29,914 bases of DNA from a virus. A program made the translations under genes and the position numbers. Position 1 is the first letter of the stretch, and each line of letters begins with the position of its first letter. The notes under the pieces were generated by a model. That model saw only the letters and a program-made list of their open reading frames with translations. It had not been told where the DNA came from and searched no databases. The stretch covers positions 1-29,914 of IMG/VR virus record IMGVR_UViG_3300025141_000511, one strand, 5' to 3'. This document shows, piece by piece, positions 23,701-29,914 of this stretch.

Positions 23701-24589
23701 TAAGACCTGCCGCTACTGCAACTTCAAAATATTCATCTAGTGCTTCGTCACTAGTAAGCTCTTGCCCTGCTTGAACCCGTTCTAATACCTGTTGGCCAAT
23801 TTCTGTAGGTACCTCTGCAACTATACCTTTACCAACACCTGTAGCAGCCCTAGTAAATATGCCACCACCAGTAAGGGCTTTTCCAGTAAATCCAGAAATA
23901 AGAAATCTATCAGCTATAAAGTCAAGAACTGACTGTGGTATTGCTGTAAGTGCTGCGGCGCTATTACTTACTTCTAACCGATTTCCTTTTTCAATTTCTT
24001 CTTTTTGGGCCTCACGATTAGCACCAAAGAAGTAAGGTAAATTAGCAGCAATACCGCCTGCTATAGCCCCAGCACCCGTACCGATAATTGGTACAATAGA
24101 ACCAATAGCAGCGCCCGCGGCAGAGCCAGCTAGTGTACTACCTAGTTGGGGGATTTGTGCTCCAAAAGTTGCTGGAACATATTCCGTAACAAAACTACCT
24201 AAGCCTTCAATGTCTTTTGTGCTACGCGCAGCGGCGGCAGTTTCTTCTAGCTGCCGCCTATTTTCTTCTAATACATCAGCCCCGTATTGTTCTAGCCCTT
24301 CAAGCCCAGTAACATCACCTACACCTTCTAAAGCAGAGCCATACGCTTCTTGGAGTTGGTCAATACCCCTCCCAATATTAGTAAGAAATAGACTCTCATC
24401 TTCAGGTTCTGGCTGTATTTCTTCTCGGTTACGTAAATAGGCTAAATACTCAGCACGTTTTTCTTCGATATCTGACTCAAAAGAAATAACGTCTTCTATA
24501 GCGGCTAATACTTCTTCCTGAGTAGCCCCTGGAGGACCCTCAATTTCGTATCTCGCACCATCAGAAGCTACGGCTGAATATGTAGGCAT
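17759..24589 (-). CDS. Giant polyvalent, probably injected virion protein with zincin motif (2276 aa)
   Basis: Last gene of the - strand block. The N-terminus (MPTYSAVASDGARYEIEGPP) matches the short domain that opens many phage internal virion proteins. Glycine-rich hydrophobic stretches (about 150-195 and 285-305) look membrane-active. Residues about 310-850 are Glu/Gln/Pro/Ala-rich and disordered, with QxxLF motifs at 330, 362, 389 and 456 and two RAASAKT copies. HETTH (1162-1166), after an IRLDAKTGINTHTVL segment, marks a zincin metallopeptidase-like domain. The C-terminal third resembles the large polyvalent LPD38-type region, with hydrophobic segments (about LVGILGMSVLLSG and FLLVANMF). 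Likely an ejected core protein acting on the host envelope or proteins. Confidence 0.8.
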   Translation of the reverse strand: MPTYSAVASDGARYEIEGPPGATQEEVLAAIEDVISFESDIEEKRAEYLAYLRNREEIQPEPEDESLFLTNIGRGIDQLQEAYGSALEGVGDVTGLEGLEQYGADVLEENRRQLEETAAAARSTKDIEGLGSFVTEYVPATFGAQIPQLGSTLAGSAAGAAIGSIVPIIGTGAGAIAGGIAANLPYFFGANREAQKEEIEKGNRLEVSNSAAALTAIPQSVLDFIADRFLISGFTGKALTGGGIFTRAATGVGKGIVAEVPTEIGQQVLERVQAGQELTSDEALDEYFEVAVAAGLIGGTVRGTGEVLGGRRRPSTTTPTEPAKPVEPTQGELFSPDADLGITPPSEREIVASVLEQTNREQGELFPRYAGELESRAVDLGRAPVEDTQLDLFGPAGSPEVGRRLAELERRREPTQEELPFESVPGAEAEQAAQAAARERAALRAVERGDEAAFEQPDLFALQQEQEDRRLGTPRWPADQFMDVQEEAEVAPVPEAEQLDIEDAIAARQQGDTETAQLEEMVAADETLRAESDLETIGGQLDTQQQQETAAKRGAILDSVLTDLRDPNPEIARGRFISALRDEGITKTAPTGPELRAINRATDVVAATRAEDAALAKPIKPRQQYQMRLNEKGERLRAPQTDLRELEEVRGPDARQPAPREIARGAVSVAPRTDDGTSGARVQDIVEGTSAPVPGDTEGTPALDPAPVVGVEPDTGTPDVREGREQAQLEPPITEDLGVAPESAFINEDVDAELSTIGEQLEIDFDTAITPITPVEPRAASAKTRKKPQRRAASAKTEETPKPKTGKSLRQKRVAQEAAARKVQGVTITEFPPSVQKAENAVAEARDATGEQEIEGQIFHTPEQLRAWGLPPGPLATRLSEPFTPVTEESQAQETAQKRRTKGQNREIKEFTKAWDETASNNLKVFVSATDVRSYIHERLQRALRNNPDPLTEEDIRKVRELLGQTKTKGGKPRLFFSRQPDPVNGLVEIAYALTGGRTANLKGMTDIQKEYFGGMNAVSGESALAWVKNNLSEGAHSWALSYRADLGQRPNVEKAKRGGTKKYLAADAVAAVDVDAHPMVGVSLIQGDIKNALRIIAATTGNKRLANVARRLGDKLGDTKVEVVENLTDELGVPMAGHFDPKTNTIRLDAKTGINTHTVLHETTHALTSATLANKSHTVTKKLEKLFNDIQDSLGDVYGARNVDEFVSEAFGNVEFQQFLAGINPKGGPISALQRFANIVTNFVRSILGMNTKPLKSDSVLDRTDQLVNSILAPAPQHRDAGILYMNSDPASVAGIMKNLGNFSKGFPKLTKGYRKDFVDAVKQSIISDKAKETLGYISPMQALADMAGGFGLRSAQKLHDAIQLMNGSQGMSDTHLDAAADRLTNWLKGKPDATKKAFNNLVYRSTTQQVDPYALEEKYENNADKLAVWKDMRKDVKTIDTGGKEIYTLLRNTYARQAKQLQEVLTDAIDNVKDADGNNISEDAKKELKKTVFDKIFEKNRIEPYFPLTREGDYWLSFTGKDPNTGKPETVYMAFKSGGERNAFIKNIEGDPDVVKGTINQYSNPREMTKGGGKVSDTFVAETLQLLGNAKVAEDVQQEFLQIFLHTMPESSFAKQLISRGREGQGELGHIEDAELAFRQRAYDMGAQIARMKHTREINDIMSDLKKEYETEQKGKNGPDKRSARIFYEELQLRASFAKSPPRDAANRLAAQANRVAFIGTIGFNVSSALVNMSQIPLMMYPILIGKYGIGPATEILGSSMGLIKNSGMTRKITPLGEDKSVQVGGMPSIDNYFELRGDGSFRIREEKLKGLSKDKIKEIRDLQTLVEKASAQGQLNRSLFYDTLGVEMSGRAKSKWDMTNAYSAFMFHQVERFNRQVAMTTVYKLELDRLRAKDPKKTTEAERGMSDAQMQEAASTEAIYRSQEMNGGAFLATAPRIAQTHIGRVASMYKTFGVQMYYTILKTGKIAFKDADPIVRRTAQKQLVGILGMSVLLSGVQGIPMFGAFLLVANMFLDDDEEDAETIVRQYIGEGWYKGAFNATLGVDVANRIGLGNLIFRLNPYAQNQSAADIAMQAVGGPAWSVGSQFARGVKDMMNGELQRGIENTLPAAFRNIAKTYRYSGLDAGGIHTRKGNPIYDDVTTGELLFQFFGFAPTGYTLQSDINRSKKEIERGTAKRRKRALDDFHMALAMGDGSDVESAFKDVISYNKKHPSWAIAGSTIQKSMAMRFKTAAKMHNGVTINPSLSADLLAHSNDFWGESGMNLAKFLDLDLDF

Positions 24590-24604
24590 TAATACTAGCC
24601 CCTA

Positions 24605-26383
24605 TTAACTGTGTTCTGCTTGTTGCTTTGCAGGAGGACTTACAGGTTTAACGCTACTACCCCACCCACCAATTTGCCTACTTAGTGCTGCTCGTAGTCG
24701 TTCTAACTCATTTAGTGTATTGCTAACTTCTGTATACGCTTCTTCTCGGGCTTTCTTTTTAAACGCTTCTACTTGAGCTATAGCTTTTGGGTCTCCCTCC
24801 CTAGCTGCTTGGCGTATCGGAAGCATACTAACGTCCCCCGAAATTCTTTCTTCGACATCCGCGGAATTTTTTTGTTTTAGTTCCGCTATAGCCTTAGTTA
24901 CATTTACAAATAGTTTTTGCCTTGCTGAAGCAGAAGTAGCATTTTTTTGCTGTCGCCTAATATCATTAAGGGTATCTCGAGCCGCTTTCTCCAACGCCGC
25001 TTTAGACGCAGCCGTGCCCGCTATAACTTGGGCTGTAGCAATATCCACATCACCCTTAATACCTTTTTCTTCTAGACCTAATTCTCTAGCTAAATCAGCT
25101 TTATCTTCTCTACGCGCCGCGGTACGCATATCGGCAGCGCCTCTTGCTATATTAGATAATGCCCCCTGTCCCCCGGCTCGGGCAAGCATATCGTTTAATG
25201 CCCAGTATTCGCGCTCTTCTCCAGAAACACGATTGTCTTCTTGCAGCCTACGTAACATATCGGCGCGTTGAGCAGCATGTCCTTCTCTATTTAATACTCC
25301 TCCAGCCCAATCTACAGCATCTCTTCGCGCAGTTTCTGCTCCTTGGGCGTCTTGTAATAATGATCCAACCCCTGCTGTAGCTGGCCCCACCGAAGCTATA
25401 TTTGGGATAGGTATCGCGGCCGGTATACCCGCGTTTGGTTTGGCAGCACCCCCCACCGCAGGGTTCAGCGTCCCCATAGCAGGGCTCAGCGTCCCCACAA
25501 TAGCTTGCTTCTGGTCTATAGCTTTTTTTTGATCCGCTTCAGCTATATCCCCCCAAAAATCTTCTGGACCTAATGGCCCAATATCTTCTGCAGCTAGCGG
25601 CAGTGCCTGCTGCCCTGCAGGCGAAGGCGTAAATTCCCGACGCTGAAAAGCGATGTTTTTTCTTATTGGATTGTTTGCTTGAAGTTCATTCCTTCTTCTT
25701 ATCTTTTCTTCATAGCCTTCGGGCACACCCCCAAGCTCTGGTGCGTAATCTAAAGGGTTGTACCCATATCCCGCTGGGCGTCTAGGAGGAACCTTAAAAC
25801 CAACACCTTTTCGTATCTTATTAAGAAGGCCGGAAGAGCTACTAGGAACAGCAGACATAGCAGCGCGTAACTTATCAGGAGTCATACTTGCTATTTGTGC
25901 ATCGTTTAGTCCCTTACTTCTAAGAAATTGTATTTGTTCTTCTGTTAAGTTTTGTGCGTTAACTAGAGAGCCATCTGCAAAAGCAACAATACCACCACCG
26001 GCCATACGCGCCATATTCGGTGCGGGTTGGGTAGCAACGCCCTGTTGAGCTACCCTTTGCATGTTTTGCTGCTGTCGCTGTGCTTCTTGGTTATTTGTAG
26101 CACCTACCCGTGCAGCAACATCTTTGATCCCCCCCTGTATTTCTTTTTTAGTATTCTCTAAAGCCTCGGCCATACGTTGATCTGCAATAGTACCTTGTTG
26201 ATTCGGCATAGACGCTTGAAGTTCTTGCTCTCTCTGTCTTACATCTCGGTTTAACTTTTCTATAGCTAATAATTTTAGGGTATCCGGGTTTAGTTTTTGC
26301 TCTTGTATTAACGCATTAGGATTACCATAATTAGCGTCTACTAAATTCCGAAGCTGACTATCTATACCGCCTGTATAACTCAT
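24605..26383 (-). CDS. Virion-type protein with AGGGIVAFADG motif (592 aa)
   Basis: Fifteen bases upstream of the giant gene on the - strand. The N-terminal 110 residues are Gln-rich and helical, probably coiled coil. RMAGGGIVAFADG follows near residues 125-138, a signature I associate with aquatic phage virion proteins. The middle is Pro/Ala-rich with a repeated GTLxPAxGG... segment, and the last 200 residues are Ala/Arg/Glu-rich helices (RAGGQGALSNIARGAADMRTAAR...). No enzyme motif. The position between the 303-aa virion protein and the giant protein suggests an internal virion or ejection protein. Confidence 0.65.
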   Translation of the reverse strand: MSYTGGIDSQLRNLVDANYGNPNALIQEQKLNPDTLKLLAIEKLNRDVRQREQELQASMPNQQGTIADQRMAEALENTKKEIQGGIKDVAARVGATNNQEAQRQQQNMQRVAQQGVATQPAPNMARMAGGGIVAFADGSLVNAQNLTEEQIQFLRSKGLNDAQIASMTPDKLRAAMSAVPSSSSGLLNKIRKGVGFKVPPRRPAGYGYNPLDYAPELGGVPEGYEEKIRRRNELQANNPIRKNIAFQRREFTPSPAGQQALPLAAEDIGPLGPEDFWGDIAEADQKKAIDQKQAIVGTLSPAMGTLNPAVGGAAKPNAGIPAAIPIPNIASVGPATAGVGSLLQDAQGAETARRDAVDWAGGVLNREGHAAQRADMLRRLQEDNRVSGEEREYWALNDMLARAGGQGALSNIARGAADMRTAARREDKADLARELGLEEKGIKGDVDIATAQVIAGTAASKAALEKAARDTLNDIRRQQKNATSASARQKLFVNVTKAIAELKQKNSADVEERISGDVSMLPIRQAAREGDPKAIAQVEAFKKKAREEAYTEVSNTLNELERLRAALSRQIGGWGSSVKPVSPPAKQQAEHS

Positions 26384-26394
26384 AATATAATTCC

Positions 26395-27306
26395 CTAATC
26401 CCCAAAAATACTGTTAACAAGGCCCATAATTCCACCACTACCACCACTACCACCACTGCCACCACCCATAAGTTGGTTAACCAGACTACCAACCCCGGAC
26501 GTTCCACTCATAATATTGGCTAAAGCACTGGGTTGGGCATAAGTGTAACTCTGTGTCTCTAGTGGTAGTCCCTGCAAAAGAGAACTTTTCCACTGCTCCA
26601 TTTTATAGGGATATTCGCGCTCCTTCTCAAATTGTGCTCTATCCGCAGCTATACCTTCAGTTTCAATAGTCCGTTGTTGTTGGCCTAACGTCGCTTGTTT
26701 GGTAAGCGCATCTAATCCAAATCGATTAATTAATTCTTGAGCCTGTCGCTCTCTATCCTGTTCTAGATTAAATTGTTTACGCGCATCTTCATACGCCTGT
26801 AATTGAGCTTGGCCTCGCGTACGTGCTATACGATCTAGTAGCCCCCTATTTCGTTCGGCTTCCATAACAGCTTGCCGTCCACCACCATAGGCACCGGCTT
26901 GGCCTAATCTTCCAACCTCTTGTATACGTTGGATTTCCGATTGCCGCCGCATATCAGCTATTTGCGGGTCTAAGGCAGTATCAATAAAAGGGTTTATCCT
27001 TCTTGCAGCTTCTTCCGAAGTAAATTCAGTTGGGGTAAATGCCCCCATCTCACTAGTAGGTACAGCAAGATTAGCAATCCCTTGAAATGCTTGTGTTTGA
27101 GGCGCGGCTTCCCCAGCCGTTAATTGCCCTGTATAGGCTTCATAAGGTTGATCTGCTAAGGCTTCGGCACGCCCCAACATATTGGTAACATAAGGACCTA
27201 CCCAAGTAGATAGAGCAGATTCCTGACCAGTATTTTTTCCTACAATACTTGTAGGCGCTGTACTTGTAGCCGAGGGAAGAGGGGTAGTAGGAGTAGTAGT
27301 TGCCAT
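26395..27306 (-). CDS. Conserved virion-associated protein with Gly/Ser tail (303 aa)
   Basis: The N-terminal 30 residues are Thr/Pro/Ser-rich. The central region, with AGAYGGGRQAVMEAERNRGLL, QQRTIETEGIAADRAQFEKEREYPYKMEQW and SLLQGLPLETQSYTY, is a pattern I recognise from aquatic phage virion gene clusters; it is predicted mostly helical. The C-terminus carries GGGSGGSGGSGG before a hydrophobic IMGLVNSIFGD end, suggesting a flexible linker to a small anchoring helix. The exact structural role is unknown; core or tail-internal protein is likely from context. Confidence 0.7.
   Translation of the reverse strand: MATTTPTTPLPSATSTAPTSIVGKNTGQESALSTWVGPYVTNMLGRAEALADQPYEAYTGQLTAGEAAPQTQAFQGIANLAVPTSEMGAFTPTEFTSEEAARRINPFIDTALDPQIADMRRQSEIQRIQEVGRLGQAGAYGGGRQAVMEAERNRGLLDRIARTRGQAQLQAYEDARKQFNLEQDRERQAQELINRFGLDALTKQATLGQQQRTIETEGIAADRAQFEKEREYPYKMEQWKSSLLQGLPLETQSYTYAQPSALANIMSGTSGVGSLVNQLMGGGSGGSGGSGGIMGLVNSIFGD
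26432..26466 (-). repeat. Short ACC-rich tandem repeat (Gly/Ser linker)
   Basis: Imperfect 9-bp units (ACCACCACT-like) on the + strand, encoding the GGS repeats near the C-terminus of the 303-aa protein. Prone to length change. Confidence 0.7.
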
Positions 27307-27316
27307 ATCTATATTC

Positions 27317-28246
27317 CTAAACAGGTAACATTTTGTTAGGGTTTATCTGTCGTCCCTGTTGTTCTGTACCCGTGCGGGCCTGACGTACACGATCCATCAT
27401 GTTGTATAAAACATTTGCACCGGCATTAGAGTTTCCATTACCAAGATGACTTACAATATCTGCGGGCATTACAAATTCGCCATCACTTAATCTAGCTTCC
27501 TGTTGTCCATCTATACTAGCAGGTACTGAATCAGCCATACCATCACTAGACCCGGCAAAGTATCTTGGGTCTACTTGGGCTATACCTCCTGCAGCCATTC
27601 CAGAAGTTGTATCAGGCACCCAATCATCACTGGGGGGTGTCCATCCTCCTGAATTAGTTATGTATGTCTCCCCCGTTTTATTATTACGCCAATATTGAGC
27701 AGTTTGAGAAACCATCGCATCGGGGGGTGGGGGTAACCAACCATCTTCACTTCGTTGTTCACCACGTAATCTGAGCAGTTCGTTGGCAATACCGCTTTTT
27801 TCTTGTTGTAGCTGTGGAGAGGTAAGTTTGTTTAAATCAGCAAACGTATTAATATTAGAAATACCACCAAGTGCGGGGCGCGCTGCCCGTGTATCTTCTC
27901 TTACGGGGTTAAGTATATTTTGTGCAGCGAGCACAGATGGGTCTTCAGGGGTTCTGGAAAACCCTACATCAGTAAAATATCGTTGCCCACTACTACCGGG
28001 GCGTCGATATGGATCATCTGTATAGGGAACTCTTTCTCGTGAAGATGTGTATTTAGGAATACCTCCTTGGTACCCTGCTTTTTCAATCTGTGGATCGTTA
28101 CCCCCCAAAAACTGAACAGCGCTGGCTACACCTAAATTAGCAAGATTATTAAAAAGGGCATTACTAATACCACCACTGTCATCACCACTGTCATCTCCAG
28201 TGTTGTAACCACCAACGTCTTCAGCACTATCCTTTTTTTCCGCCAT
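27317..28246 (-). CDS. Virion-type protein with SDxxPAxLSxGEFVMPA motif (309 aa)
   Basis: Abuts the upstream gene with no gap. The N-terminus has GDDSGDDSGG and a short hydrophobic helix (about 27-45). GGIPKYTS...RVPYTDDPYRR follows, then a Trp-rich WRNNKTGETYITNSGGWTPPSDDW segment. The C-terminal part has GMAAGGIAQVD and then SDGMADSVPASIDGQQEARLSDGEFVMPADIVSHLGNG, a form of the sDsIPA-LSdGEfVipA motif found in phage tail and tape-measure-related proteins, and ends in MMDRVRQARTG...NPNKMLP. Probably a tail or internal virion protein; the motif's mechanism is not known to me. Confidence 0.7.
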   Translation of the reverse strand: MAEKKDSAEDVGGYNTGDDSGDDSGGISNALFNNLANLGVASAVQFLGGNDPQIEKAGYQGGIPKYTSSRERVPYTDDPYRRPGSSGQRYFTDVGFSRTPEDPSVLAAQNILNPVREDTRAARPALGGISNINTFADLNKLTSPQLQQEKSGIANELLRLRGEQRSEDGWLPPPPDAMVSQTAQYWRNNKTGETYITNSGGWTPPSDDWVPDTTSGMAAGGIAQVDPRYFAGSSDGMADSVPASIDGQQEARLSDGEFVMPADIVSHLGNGNSNAGANVLYNMMDRVRQARTGTEQQGRQINPNKMLPV

Positions 28247-29914
28247 CTATCTACCCTCTAATACCCGTAATATTGTATCTGTTTTATCTTCTATAAGTCC
28301 ACCAGCCGCGGCTTGTCTTGGCTCCCCCGAAGTACCATAAGGCGAAGCCTGTTCATAAAGGTTCCTCTGCGGTCCAGCAAATATACTATCACCGAACGGA
28401 TCATATACATACTCTATTTTTTTCGGGTCCGGTGTATCTACTTTAACCGGTGTTGTTTCTAGTAATTGACCCATAAACTGCTGGTCCGCTGCTTCTTGCC
28501 GTCTTTGATTTTCCGCCGCTGTTTGCGTAGCAATAGCTGTTTGTACGGCTGTTTGCGTAGCCGTTTGTGCAGCCGTTTGTGCAGCCGTTTGTGCAGCCGT
28601 TTGTGCAGCCGTTTGTGCAGCCGTTTGTGCAGCCGTTTGTGCAGCCGTTTGTGTGGCTAGTTGACCTTGTATCCCTGTAGCTGCGAATGGGCTTGTAGTG
28701 GCAATATCTGCTCTAGAAGTAGTACCTGCCATAACATCTTGTAACATAGTTAGGTCAGCTTGATCTACTATCTTATCCCCTGTTACGTCGTACCCCAATT
28801 GTTTGGGAGTTAGGGCATAAGTTCCAGCATCAGCGGCCATTTGGTCAGCAATAAGACTTTCAACTATAGCTATATCGTCTTGTGTTACATCTTGTCCGGG
28901 TACCCCAAGTGTATTGGTTAAAAGATTATATGAAGCTGTAGGTAGATATTTTTCTATCGCAGCGGGTAACTGAGATTCGTCACCTGCCCCAACAAACCTA
29001 TCTATATCGGCTGAAACCGGGTCTAGTATCCCTAAGTCTTTGTAGGCTTGCCTAGCTTCACCCTCTAGAATATATCTGGGGTCTACATCGGTTATAATTC
29101 TACCGAATGTATCTTCTTCTAGGGGGTCCGCAGATACCCCAACGTATTTAGCAACTTCCGCATCAAACGCAGCGGCACCTTCAGGATCAGTCTCGGCATC
29201 GGGGCGCATATAACCCTGATCTGCAAACTTAGCTATTACCTCATCTGTAGTTACTTCGCGTAGTCCACGATAATCTTGTATTACTTTGGTTTGGTCTGCT
29301 TGGAAAGTAGGCCCACCTTGCCCCGTTAGTGCCGCTATTTGCTCTGGCGTAGCGGGAACACCCCCCAAAAGTTCGGTTACTTTGTCGGAAGTAAGCTGTC
29401 GTTTATCTATGTGAGATATAAGCGCGCTGTTTATATCGGCAGGGGAAGACACACCTTCGTCTAATCCTGCTACAAAAGAGGCTAACTCATCAGGACCTAG
29501 TGTGTAACCAGCTTCGGCAGCGATACGATTTGCGTCGGCTGTACCGAAAGTAGCGTTATCGACAACATCACGTATAGTATCTAGGTCTAAAGTGTTTTCC
29601 CCAGTGTAAGGCAATAATTGATCGTCTGTAGGCGTAAAATCAGTCACGCCCGGTATGTTATTTAATTCGGTATCCGCATCGGCAAACGCTGCCTTAACTT
29701 CATCTAGCGTAGTGTACTTATCGGGGTTTGCAGTGTTTAAAACTTCAGTTGCAACATTTAGGGTGTCACGCCATACCCCTTCGGAATCTCGCTCAAAATC
29801 AAGGAGTGTACCATCGTCAGCAAAAAACTCATTCCACCCAAATACATCTTTTAACTTATCTTCACCTGCTTGTTGTGTAGCCGAATCATAATTAGGATTA
29901 CTGGGGTCTTGAGA
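28247..29914 (-). CDS. Large Asp/Ala-rich virion-type protein, 5' end outside window
   Basis: At least 555 residues. The frame is open to the last base of the window, so the GTG at 29647 is internal and not the start. Repeated helical segments (DEVKAAFADADTELN, DEVIAKFADQGYM...EVAKYVGV, PEQIAALTG) suggest divergent internal repeats. DVTGDKIVDQADLTML, near the middle, resembles a dockerin/EF-hand calcium loop (D, T, D, D, D spacing). A QTAA tetrapeptide run follows, then a Gln-rich linker and a C-terminal AAAGGLIEDKTDTIL tail like the AGG motifs of the next genes. Probable structural or adhesion-related virion protein. Confidence 0.65.
   Translation of the reverse strand, partial: SQDPSNPNYDSATQQAGEDKLKDVFGWNEFFADDGTLLDFERDSEGVWRDTLNVATEVLNTANPDKYTTLDEVKAAFADADTELNNIPGVTDFTPTDDQLLPYTGENTLDLDTIRDVVDNATFGTADANRIAAEAGYTLGPDELASFVAGLDEGVSSPADINSALISHIDKRQLTSDKVTELLGGVPATPEQIAALTGQGGPTFQADQTKVIQDYRGLREVTTDEVIAKFADQGYMRPDAETDPEGAAAFDAEVAKYVGVSADPLEEDTFGRIITDVDPRYILEGEARQAYKDLGILDPVSADIDRFVGAGDESQLPAAIEKYLPTASYNLLTNTLGVPGQDVTQDDIAIVESLIADQMAADAGTYALTPKQLGYDVTGDKIVDQADLTMLQDVMAGTTSRADIATTSPFAATGIQGQLATQTAAQTAAQTAAQTAAQTAAQTAAQTAAQTATQTAVQTAIATQTAAENQRRQEAADQQFMGQLLETTPVKVDTPDPKKIEYVYDPFGDSIFAGPQRNLYEQASPYGTSGEPRQAAAGGLIEDKTDTILRVLEGR
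28561..28644 (-). repeat. 12-bp tandem repeat encoding QTAA
   Basis: Seven perfect copies of CCGTTTGTGCAG (+ strand sense), with one degenerate copy after (28645-28656) and diverged copies before (about 28525-28560). In the - strand protein this gives seven QTAA units, then QTAT and QTAV. Being in-frame, expansion changes length by four residues per unit. Confidence 0.9.

Noticed and set aside
28525-28656. CRISPR-like regular repeats
   Set aside because: Units are 12 bp, contiguous without spacers, and in frame within a coding sequence.
28247-29647. 466-aa ORF beginning at the GTG at 29647
   Set aside because: The frame is open upstream to the window end with the same composition, so the true start is outside the window.

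Overview
The window is a piece of a tailed double-stranded DNA bacteriophage genome (Caudoviricetes). The evidence is a compact replication module (family A DNA polymerase, primase-helicase, SNF2 helicase, single-strand binding protein, two PD-(D/E)XK nucleases), many tiny genes with ATGA overlaps, and a block of very large, low-complexity virion-type proteins on the other strand. GC content is moderate by eye. No bacterial housekeeping gene, rRNA, tRNA, IS element, integrase or CRISPR array was seen. Several families (the AGGGIVAFADG-type virion proteins, the 303-aa virion protein, the DUF6378 protein) are ones I associate with uncultured aquatic phages, often podoviruses. That placement is inference, and the host cannot be named.

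Layout: 1-17563 is all on the + strand and 17759-29914 all on the - strand, and the two blocks converge on a 195-bp terminator region. The + block runs: (i) a MoxR-like AAA+ ATPase (5' end missing) and a VWA/DUF2201-type metallopeptidase-like protein; (ii) an accessory stretch (2189-7034) of mostly unknown small proteins, including a classical C2H2 zinc finger, several Cys-pair mini-proteins, a 34-aa membrane peptide, two proteins sharing a C-terminal domain, and a VRR-NUC nuclease; (iii) the replication and recombination module (7035-17563): DUF6378 protein, PolA with 3'-5' exonuclease, four-cysteine RecB/Cas4-like nuclease, HNH-like basic protein, SNF2 helicase, excisionase-like HTH protein, gp2.5/DUF2815-type SSB candidate, and AEP primase fused to a DUF927-type helicase.

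The - block holds five abutting genes of presumed virion function: a protein with 12-bp/QTAA tandem repeats and a dockerin-like loop (runs off the window end), a protein with the LSDGEFVMPA tail-type motif, a Gly/Ser-tailed 303-aa protein, a 592-aa protein, and a 2276-aa polyvalent, probably injected protein with an HETTH zincin motif and an array of clamp-binding-like QxxLF motifs.

The most interesting unexplained signals are non-coding. An 18-bp palindrome (GTTAGTCYTAGGACTAAC) occurs four times, each copy 28-48 nt upstream of a start codon in the early block. Three leader regions (6736-7034, 10697-10816, 14420-14535) carry long, nearly perfect hairpins with G-U pairs. Together they suggest a phage-specific regulatory scheme for the early and replication genes.
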